DNA of 12,550 bases, taken from Candidatus Methanophagales archaeon ANME-1-THS (GTDB taxonomy: Archaea > Halobacteriota > Syntropharchaeia > Alkanophagales > Methanospirareceae). The DNA lies in NCBI GenBank assembly GCA_004212135.1, contig RXIE01000026.1:1-12550 (forward strand), in the 5' to 3' direction. The notes beneath the pieces are model-generated. The model was not told the DNA's origin. It was given only the letters and a program-made list of their open reading frames with translations, and ran no database searches. The number at the start of each line of letters is the position of its first letter. Position 1 is the first letter of the stretch. The translations under genes and the position numbers were made by a program. This document shows positions 7,536 to 12,550 of this stretch, piece after piece.

Positions 7536-9149
7536 TTATGCTCCTGTCTTAATCTTATCCGCCATTTCTCTGAGCGACGTATACCCGACGCAGAGTTCTT
7601 CGTCCATCTCTTCAACCGAAGGTCTTATCTTCACTTTTTTCCGCGCTAACAGGGCAAGAGAAGCCGCAGCAGCCGCTTTTCCCTGCGCAACACTGTCCGG
7701 GATGTCCTTTGGACTCTGCACGCATCCAGTGACAAAAACGCCGTCCACATCGGTATCAACCGGTCTGAGCTTGGGATGTGCCTCTTTTGCAAAATGGTCT
7801 GGCGTTCGGGCGACTCCAAGCATGTCCAGCAGCTCCTCGGTGCCTGCTGATGGTTTCAAACCCACTCCGAGGACCACGAGGTCCGCTTCGAGCTCAAACG
7901 GCTCACCGAGCATCGTATCCTCTGCCCGTACCACGACTCGATCACTCCCCGGCTTTTTATAGATCTCAGCAGCGAGTCCCCGCCGATAACTAATACCCTC
8001 TCCCTTGACACGGTCATAAAACTCCTCAAATCCTTTCCCGAATGCCCTCACATCCTGGTAGAGCACGGTTATATTGACTCCTGAAACCTTCTCCTCGAGC
8101 AGATGAGCATGTTTCGCTAAATACATGCAACAGACACGCGAGCAGTACTCGTACCCGGTCTGCTTGTTCCTCGAGCCAACACAGGAGATAAAAACGACAT
8201 CTTTGGGCTCCTTACCGCCGACGATGATCTTCCCAAAGGTAGGACCGCTGGCAGAGGAGTAGCGTTCAAATTCTAATCCGGTGATTACATTGGGATAGAC
8301 CCCGTATTTGTATTCAGGTGAGACGCGCGGATCAATGATGTCATAACCCGTCGCGACGATGATGGTGCCCACATTCAGTTCAACGATCTCCTCTTTCATG
8401 TCGAAATTGATACAGTTCGGTTCACAGGTCAGCACGCAGGGTGGAACTTCATCTGGTGTTATTTTTTCGCCCTTCTTTCTTTTCTCGATTGCTGCTCGTG
8501 TAGATTCAAGTGTCGCTTTTCCACATTTCCCCTTCTTGGTCATCTGACAATACTCAGGGTCAACACAATAAACAGCCGGAATAGCTTGCGGGAATGGTCT
8601 ATAGATCGAACTCTTCTTTCCGAGGTTTTCATCAAAATAGTTTGGCCATTTGTATTTGAATCGACAGGCCTCTTCACATAACGCACAGCCGGTGCAGAGT
8701 TCCTCAATGACGTATCGTGGTTTCCTTTTCACTTTCACTTTGAAATTACCCACCGAGCCTTCAACACTCACGACCTCGGAATAACTCATCAGGTTTATAT
8801 TCGGATGCTTTGAAACGTCAACCATTCTCGGCGTCAAGATACACGCGGAACAATCGAGTGTTGGGAATGTCTTATCAAGCTGTGCCATATGCCCGCCGAT
8901 CGTCGGTGTTCGCTCCACCAAATGCACCTTGAACCCGGCATCCGCGATATCCAACGCGGCATACATCCCTGCGATCCCACCGCCAATTACTAATGCCTCT
9001 GGTATAATATCGACTTCTTTTTCAGCAAATTTCTCTAAAACGGAACCTTCAACGGTAGTTTTAATCGATGTCATGATATTTCTCGTTGCTTCTTCCCTCT
9101 CGAATTCCGTTTTTCCCTTCTCCTCTTTTACCTCAGCTTCGGTTGCCAT
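7536..9149 (-). CDS. hdrA: Heterodisulfide reductase subunit HdrA, short form lacking both end domains
   Basis: This 537-residue HdrA paralogue begins with a charged leader and the linker helix (REEAT, 18-22, matching REEAT 135-139 of the downstream HdrA). It therefore lacks the N-terminal Fe-S domain. It has the FAD fold (VIGGGIAGMYAALDIADAG, 54-72), a CSAC pair before ILTPRM (C100, C103), and an inserted ferredoxin (C152, C155, C158, C162; then C201, C209, C238, C242). The CVGSR...YCSRVCC cluster motif (323-341) is also present. The C-terminal ferredoxin is gone: where the neighbour reads EEICIGCGSC this one reads EELCVGYTSL and stops 12 residues later. It is first in a leftward operon with its own TATA box and GGGTGA ribosome site. 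It is not QmoA, which in my recollection lacks the inserted ferredoxin. A dedicated partner for the full-length HdrA is the likely role. Confidence 0.95.
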   Translation of the reverse strand: MATEAEVKEEKGKTEFEREEATRNIMTSIKTTVEGSVLEKFAEKEVDIIPEALVIGGGIAGMYAALDIADAGFKVHLVERTPTIGGHMAQLDKTFPTLDCSACILTPRMVDVSKHPNINLMSYSEVVSVEGSVGNFKVKVKRKPRYVIEELCTGCALCEEACRFKYKWPNYFDENLGKKSSIYRPFPQAIPAVYCVDPEYCQMTKKGKCGKATLESTRAAIEKRKKGEKITPDEVPPCVLTCEPNCINFDMKEEIVELNVGTIIVATGYDIIDPRVSPEYKYGVYPNVITGLEFERYSSASGPTFGKIIVGGKEPKDVVFISCVGSRNKQTGYEYCSRVCCMYLAKHAHLLEEKVSGVNITVLYQDVRAFGKGFEEFYDRVKGEGISYRRGLAAEIYKKPGSDRVVVRAEDTMLGEPFELEADLVVLGVGLKPSAGTEELLDMLGVARTPDHFAKEAHPKLRPVDTDVDGVFVTGCVQSPKDIPDSVAQGKAAAAASLALLARKKVKIRPSVEEMDEELCVGYTSLREMADKIKTGA

Positions 9150-9155
9150 AGCTTT

Positions 9156-9195
9156 TCACCCTTTCACACATCTATCTATGCTACCCAGTTATAAA
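9156..9195 (-). promoter_or_regulatory. Promoter and ribosome site of the leftward hdrA operon
   Basis: On the minus strand the TATA box is TTTATAAC (9188-9195), preceded by AAGA. Transcription should begin about 25 nt downstream. GGGTGA (9156-9161) lies 6 nt before the ATG at 9149, the same ribosome-site sequence and spacing as for mvhD on the other side. Confidence 0.65.
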
Positions 9196-9269
9196 TCTTA
9201 TCGTTTTTCTTAATATACGAAAAATAGAAAGATTTATAAAGGGCTCTTTATTAAAAGTAAGCATAGATA
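9173..9269. repeat. Two nested inverted repeats forming a symmetrical divergent promoter
   Basis: The outer arms TATCTATGCT (9173-9182) and AGCATAGATA (9260-9269) are perfect 10-bp inverted copies, lying in the two 5' leader regions. The inner arms TTATAAATCTT (9189-9199) and AAGATTTATAA (9229-9239) are perfect 11-bp inverted copies that contain the two TATA boxes. A third short pair, TTTTTC (9204-9209) and GAAAAA (9219-9224), lies near the centre. This could simply mirror two similar promoters or bind a shared dimeric regulator. Confidence 0.7.
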
Positions 9270-9276
9270 AGGGTGA
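9233..9276 (+). promoter_or_regulatory. Promoter and ribosome site of the mvhD-frhB-hdrC-hdrB operon
   Basis: TTTATAAA (9233-9240) is a close match to the archaeal TATA box, with the purine-rich GAAAGA just upstream where the BRE element would be. The start of transcription is expected near 9262-9268. GGGTGA (9271-9276) sits 6 nt before the mvhD ATG. Confidence 0.7.
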
Positions 9277-9282
9277 GAAAAA

Positions 9283-9711
9283 ATGGGGGAAGCTAAGCAG
9301 GTTTTTGAGCCAAAGATCGTTGGATTTACCTGCAATTGGTGCACCTATGCGGGTGCCGACCTGGCAGGGACATCTCGAAAGAAATACCCACCGAACATTC
9401 GGATCATCAGGCTCATGTGCTCGGGGCGATTAGATCCGATGTTTGTGCTCAAAGCGTTACTGGGTGGTGCGGACGGAGTGTTCATCGGAGGCTGTCATCC
9501 GGGCGAGTGCCACTACATCAAGGGTAACTTTTATGCCCGGCGCCGCATAGCAGCCTTGAGAACCATCCTGAAGCAGTTCGGGCTGGAGAACCGGGTGAGA
9601 TCAGAGTGGATCAGTGCATCAGAGGGCGATAAATTCGCACGAACCATGAAGGATATGGCAGAAGAGATCAAGAAATTGGGACCTATTCCGATGAGGGAAA
9701 AGATAGTATGA
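9283..9711 (+). CDS. mvhD: MvhD-family [2Fe-2S] electron-transfer subunit
   Basis: MvhD is the small iron-sulfur protein that passes electrons from an input module (hydrogenase, formate dehydrogenase or F420 dehydrogenase) to the HdrA flavin. The 142-residue protein carries all five family cysteines: FTCNWC (C17, C20), MCSGR (C46) and GGCHPGEC (C71, C76). It also has the typical RIIRLMCSGRLDP and ADGVFIGGCHPGECHY signatures. The length is normal for stand-alone MvhD. It is the first gene of the rightward operon, with a TATA box and GGGTGA upstream. The stop overlaps the next start by 4 bp (ATGA), so the two are probably translationally coupled. No MvhA or MvhG hydrogenase gene is in the window, so electrons most likely come through the FrhB-like neighbour. 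Confidence 0.95.
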   Translation: MGEAKQVFEPKIVGFTCNWCTYAGADLAGTSRKKYPPNIRIIRLMCSGRLDPMFVLKALLGGADGVFIGGCHPGECHYIKGNFYARRRIAALRTILKQFGLENRVRSEWISASEGDKFARTMKDMAEEIKKLGPIPMREKIV

Positions 9712-10775
9712 AAGGAACAGAACTCAATCTTGAGGATTTGGAAGGCTTTTTTAAAGGCTTGCTCGAGAAGAACGTCGTGGACGCCTTGATCATGCCCCAT
9801 CGCGTGGGGAATAAGGTGTCCTACATGCTGGTGCGGGACAAAAGCAAAGTAGTAAAGCCGGAATCTGTCATCTTCGCACCGTCGTTCGGTGTGAATGCTG
9901 GGAATATCGTGAAGGGCTGGATGATCGATGAGAAGGTCGGCATTGTGGCCAAACCCTGTGAGATTAGAGCGGCAATCGAATTGATCAAATTGAAGCAGCT
10001 CAATGAGCAGAGTGTGCTTCTCATCACGGTGGATTGTGCAGGTGCGTACAAGAATGAGGTTTATGCAGCGCACTATGCAGAGATTGGCGACCAGGTGGAC
10101 AGTGCGAAGCTCAAGGAGCTGGAGGGCAAAGGCATCTTGATCCGGGAGGCCTGCGCAATCTGCGAACACCGGCTCGCGGATATCGGTGATATTGCCATTG
10201 CACGAGTGGCGGGCAAGGTGGTCGTTGCGGGGCTCACGGAGATGGGTGAAGCGGCATTGTCAGCCGTGGGGCTACCACTCGAGGATAAAACAAAGGTTCT
10301 GGAACGGAAGGATGAGAAAGAGCGGATAGTAGCCGAGGCACGGCAGCAGTTGGAGAAATTGCCGAAGATACCCAGTCTGGAGGATTTAGAAACGTTTTTG
10401 GGCGACTGTATCTTATGCAAGAACTGCCGGGATGTCTGCCCAGTCTGTTATTGCAAGGAATGCTTCTTTGACCAACCGTTAGGAAGACCTGTTGGCGGCG
10501 ATTTATTGAACCTGGCGGAGTTACGCGGGGCAATCGAGGTGCCAGCCAATCAACTCTTGTACCATCTTACGCGGGTTTATCATGTCTGTACAACCTGTGT
10601 TGCCTGCGGTGCCTGTGAAGACGCATGTCCAAAGGGGATACCGTTGACGAGATTCTATCCCGTCCTTGCACAGAAGGTGCAGGAGATCTTCGCGTACCTA
10701 CCCGGCAAGGATGCAAAGGAGCCTCTACCCTTCACGACCTATGAAGAGGAAGAGCTGGAAGAGTGCTTGAGGTAA
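9708..10775 (+). CDS. frhB: F420-dependent hydrogenase/dehydrogenase beta subunit (FrhB/FdhB family) with extra Fe-S motifs
   Basis: FrhB-type subunits bind FAD and an Fe-S cluster and exchange hydride with coenzyme F420. The 355-residue protein has the family core in residues 1-200: AKPCEIRAAIELIKLKQLN (81-99), LLITVDCAG (104-112) and ACAICEHRLADIGD (148-161). Two Fe-S regions follow. The first is CILCKNCRDVCPVCYCKEC (234-252), with seven cysteines. The second, CTTCVACGACEDACP (294-308), is a classical [4Fe-4S] motif with one extra Cys. Similar two-part proteins are often annotated as formate dehydrogenase beta subunits, but no FdhA lies in the window. It overlaps mvhD by 4 bp and precedes hdrC by 1 nt. 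Position and partners suggest it feeds or drains electrons between F420 and MvhD-HdrA. NAD rather than F420 as carrier cannot be excluded. Confidence 0.85.
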   Translation: MKGTELNLEDLEGFFKGLLEKNVVDALIMPHRVGNKVSYMLVRDKSKVVKPESVIFAPSFGVNAGNIVKGWMIDEKVGIVAKPCEIRAAIELIKLKQLNEQSVLLITVDCAGAYKNEVYAAHYAEIGDQVDSAKLKELEGKGILIREACAICEHRLADIGDIAIARVAGKVVVAGLTEMGEAALSAVGLPLEDKTKVLERKDEKERIVAEARQQLEKLPKIPSLEDLETFLGDCILCKNCRDVCPVCYCKECFFDQPLGRPVGGDLLNLAELRGAIEVPANQLLYHLTRVYHVCTTCVACGACEDACPKGIPLTRFYPVLAQKVQEIFAYLPGKDAKEPLPFTTYEEEELEECLR

Positions 10776-10776
10776 A

Positions 10777-11403
10777 ATGCCAATAAAAGCGTGGGAACTG
10801 GACCCGCACTTTAAATATGAGATCATGCAGGAGCCCGGTGGAGAACATCTCACCGCCTGTTACCAGTGCAGCACCTGTACCTTAGGATGCCCGATCACCG
10901 AGATCATTCCGAGTTACAATCCGCGGAAGTTCATCCAGATGAGCCTTCTGGGGATGCGGAAGGAGGTCTTGACAAACCCTGATCTCTGGATCTGCGCTAT
11001 CTGCCAAACCTGCACGGCACGTTGTCCACAGAACGTGGTGGTTGGCGATGTGCTCTCGGTACTACGGCGCATAGCGGAGAAAGAGGCAGAGGCGGGCAAT
11101 ATCACCATCGAGAGTCCGCGACCGCTCTTTGAGAAGGCGTTTCTGCACACGCTGGAGAAGTACGGGCGGCTCTATGATATGGGTCTCGCGATGGAATATT
11201 ACCCCAAACGGGAAGGCTCCAAGATTAAGGGCATGAAGGCGATGATGGACGATTACAGGGGTTTCGGCATGCGAATGTTCAAGCGAGGTAAAATGGGGCC
11301 GCTTGGTGGCCACGGCATGCTCAAAGGGATGCGTCCATCGAAGATAAAACAGCGAGAGGTGATGGAGAAGATCTTCGAATGGGCGGAGGAGCATGAGAAA
11401 TGA
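10777..11403 (+). CDS. hdrC: Heterodisulfide reductase subunit HdrC
   Basis: HdrC relays electrons from HdrA to the catalytic subunit HdrB through two [4Fe-4S] clusters. The 208-residue protein shows both motifs: CYQCSTCTLGC (C28, C31, C34, C38) and CAICQTCTARC (C73, C76, C79, C83). A typical HdrC helical region follows (FEKAFLHTLEKYGRLYDMGL). The C-terminal region (about 150-195) is unusually rich in Lys, Arg, Gly and Met (GFGMRMFKRGKMGPLGGHGM) and probably contacts partner subunits. The ATG lies 1 nt after the frhB stop with GAGG just upstream. The 3' end overlaps hdrB by 4 bp (ATGA). The gene order hdrC-hdrB is the usual one. Confidence 0.97.
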   Translation: MPIKAWELDPHFKYEIMQEPGGEHLTACYQCSTCTLGCPITEIIPSYNPRKFIQMSLLGMRKEVLTNPDLWICAICQTCTARCPQNVVVGDVLSVLRRIAEKEAEAGNITIESPRPLFEKAFLHTLEKYGRLYDMGLAMEYYPKREGSKIKGMKAMMDDYRGFGMRMFKRGKMGPLGGHGMLKGMRPSKIKQREVMEKIFEWAEEHEK

Positions 11404-12269
11404 GCGAGAAGAAAATTGGCTATTATCCGGGTTGCCCGTCAGAGACAACCGCATTGGAGCAGGACATCTCAACGAAGGCGATCTTCGACAAGTTAGGGAT
11501 CGAATGGGTCGAGATAGAGGACTGGAATTGCTGTGGTGCGGCCGAGGCCGAGGATCCGAGGTTGGTTTATGCGTTAAATGCGCGTAATCTCGCGATAGCC
11601 GAGAAGGACGGCTTACCGAGCATCGTCACGCCGTGCAGCATCTGTTATTTTAACTTGTCGCGGACGAACAAGGCATTGAAGAGTGATGAGAAATTACGCG
11701 CGGAACTCCAGGGCATTGATCCTTCACTCGCGTATAATGGGAGCGTCGTGCCAAAACATATCCTTGATTTCCTTGTCAATGACGTAGGCCTGGACGAACT
11801 GAAGAGTAAGCTCGTGAAGCAAGTAAAGCTGAAGGTAGCCCCGTACTATGGCTGCTATTTGGGGCGACCGCCGGAGACCGCCTTTGATGATCCCGACGAT
11901 CCGGTCTTGATGGACCGGTTGATCGAACTGATCGGCGGCGAGAATGTCCCATTCAGTTCAGTGAAGACCCTGTGCTGCGGTGGGCCGCTCATGATGACCA
12001 GGGCGGACATCGCATTCGAGATGGCGCGGAAGATACTGCAGACGGCGAAGGATGCGAATGCGGATTGTATTGTACTCGCCTGCCCACTGTGTGGCATGAT
12101 GCTCGATGCGAAGCAGCCGGATATCGAAAAAGCGTTAAAGATCAAGTTCGAGATGCCGGTCTTGTATATCACGCAGTTGCTGGGTCTGGCACTCGGCATC
12201 GAGCCGAAGAAACTCGGGCTTGATAAGAATATCATAGCGACGAAGAAACTTCTGGAGAAGGTGATGTGA
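11400..12269 (+). CDS. hdrB: Heterodisulfide reductase catalytic subunit HdrB
   Basis: HdrB reduces the CoM-S-S-CoB disulfide (or forms it in the reverse direction) at two non-cubane [4Fe-4S] clusters bound by CCG domains. Both domains are complete in this 289-residue protein. The first has C12, CCG 44-46 and CSIC 79-82; the second has C152, CCGG 192-195 and CPLC 228-231. Length and motif spacing are normal for HdrB. GGAGGAG lies 8 nt before the ATG, and the gene overlaps hdrC by 4 bp. Its stop overlaps a possible GTG start of the following HdrA stub (GTGA). In this context the acceptor is probably CoM-S-S-CoB, but HdrB homologues also serve other disulfides in non-methanogens. Confidence 0.97.
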   Translation: MSEKKIGYYPGCPSETTALEQDISTKAIFDKLGIEWVEIEDWNCCGAAEAEDPRLVYALNARNLAIAEKDGLPSIVTPCSICYFNLSRTNKALKSDEKLRAELQGIDPSLAYNGSVVPKHILDFLVNDVGLDELKSKLVKQVKLKVAPYYGCYLGRPPETAFDDPDDPVLMDRLIELIGGENVPFSSVKTLCCGGPLMMTRADIAFEMARKILQTAKDANADCIVLACPLCGMMLDAKQPDIEKALKIKFEMPVLYITQLLGLALGIEPKKLGLDKNIIATKKLLEKVM

Positions 12270-12271
12270 CT

Positions 12272-12547
12272 ATGGGAATAGCGATTATTGGAGGGGGCGT
12301 TGCGGGTATCACCGCAGCTCTTGACCTCGCAGATTCCGGGTATAAAGTCTATTTGATCGAGAAGAATGCGAAGCTTGGTGGTAAGGTAGCAGAACTTTCG
12401 GAATGTGAAACGGGAATAGCACCACGAATCGTGAAAATCGAAAACCATCCGAACATCGAATTGATGCTCTCAAGCGAGGTAGAGGGGCTATCAGGCTCAG
12501 CAGGTAATTTCACATTGACCGTATCCGGGAAGCATTCCTTGCAATAA
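12272..12547 (+). CDS. hdrA: HdrA-like N-terminal FAD-domain stub (91 residues, then stop)
   Basis: The protein begins with a dinucleotide-binding motif, IAIIGGGVAGITAALDLADSG, and continues like the FAD domain of HdrA (KVYLIEKNAKLGGKVAEL, ENHPNIELMLSSEVEG). It meets TAA at 12545-12547, exactly where the two other HdrA proteins here read KRKPRYV or RRKPRYV and enter the inserted ferredoxin. It lacks the CSAC pair and has only one Cys (C45). The start is ATG 12272 (AGGTGA 7 nt upstream) or GTG 12266 overlapping hdrB. Only 3 bases follow the stop, so I cannot tell a true stand-alone fragment from a gene split by a frameshift or nonsense change, or from an assembly error. Codon use and the tight junction to hdrB suggest it was or is part of the operon. 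Confidence 0.7.
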   Translation: MGIAIIGGGVAGITAALDLADSGYKVYLIEKNAKLGGKVAELSECETGIAPRIVKIENHPNIELMLSSEVEGLSGSAGNFTLTVSGKHSLQ

Positions 12548-12550
12548 CAG

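Noticed and set aside
7536..7600. A recent frameshift as the cause of the missing C-terminal ferredoxin in the short HdrA
   Set aside because: After the divergence point only a short tail and a 16-nt gap separate it from the next gene, so there is no room for an out-of-frame ferredoxin domain. It is a true deletion.
7520..7615. 32-residue N-terminal extension of the full-length HdrA
   Set aside because: It would overlap the upstream hdrA by 80 bp and has no homology. The ATG at 7519 has a strong ribosome site at ideal spacing.
5348..9149. QmoA/QmoB of the sulfate-reduction membrane complex
   Set aside because: Both proteins keep the inserted ferredoxin of HdrA, neither is fused to MvhD, and no QmoC follows. 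The partners here are hdrB and hdrC.
9531..10169. Minus-strand frame of 212 codons opposite mvhD and frhB
   Set aside because: It is antisense to two genes with complete family motifs and has no promoter or ribosome site of its own.
11855..12448. Minus-strand frame of 197 codons opposite hdrB and the HdrA stub
   Set aside because: It is antisense to hdrB, whose CCG motifs are intact, and its translation has no recognisable domain.
1..12550. CRISPR arrays, transposons, tRNA or rRNA genes
   Set aside because: I found no regularly spaced repeats, terminal inverted repeats with a transposase, or tRNA-like T-loops on either strand by reading.

Overview
The window is archaeal DNA from a strict anaerobe that uses coenzyme F420 and heterodisulfide-reductase chemistry. 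Evidence for Archaea: promoters with TTTATA-type TATA boxes, short leaders with GGGTGA or GGAGG ribosome sites, GTG starts, and linked mvhD, frhB-type, hdrC, hdrB and hdrA genes. The closest lineages I would guess are the ANME-1/Methanophagales and Syntrophoarchaeum-like groups, with Archaeoglobi or other methanogen relatives as alternatives; this placement is inference from gene content only.

Left part (1-2950), membrane and secretion. A DmsC/NrfD-like polytopic anchor protein (1-690, cut off by the window edge) ends at a nested hairpin. It converges on tatA (879-1226, minus). Beyond it lie two divergently transcribed tatC genes (1350-2153 minus and 2201-2950 plus). The two TatC proteins have kept different halves of the canonical TatC motif set. 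A DmsC-type anchor normally serves a Tat-exported molybdopterin enzyme, so the neighbourhood makes biological sense.

Middle (2971-5347). A cobalamin-binding-domain/radical SAM protein of the Ta0216-like family (minus strand) converges on tatC2. Upstream of it lies about 0.6 kb in which I see no convincing gene.

Right part (5348-12550), a soluble electron-bifurcation locus in two divergent operons. Leftward: a short HdrA (7536-9149), then a full-length HdrA (5348-7519), 16 nt apart. Rightward: mvhD, an F420-dehydrogenase beta subunit (FrhB/FdhB family), hdrC, hdrB and a 91-codon HdrA stub, all overlapping or 1 nt apart. The two operons share a strikingly symmetrical promoter region (9150-9282). 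No hydrogenase subunits (MvhA/MvhG) are present. The FrhB-like protein takes their place, so the likely complex couples F420/F420H2 to the CoM-S-S-CoB heterodisulfide (or another disulfide) and ferredoxin.

The most notable point is the pair of HdrA paralogues. The short one lacks the N-terminal domain and the C-terminal two-cluster ferredoxin but keeps the CxxC in its FAD domain. The long one has both end domains but has lost that CxxC. Together with the truncated third HdrA, this suggests a heteromeric HdrA core rather than the usual homodimer.
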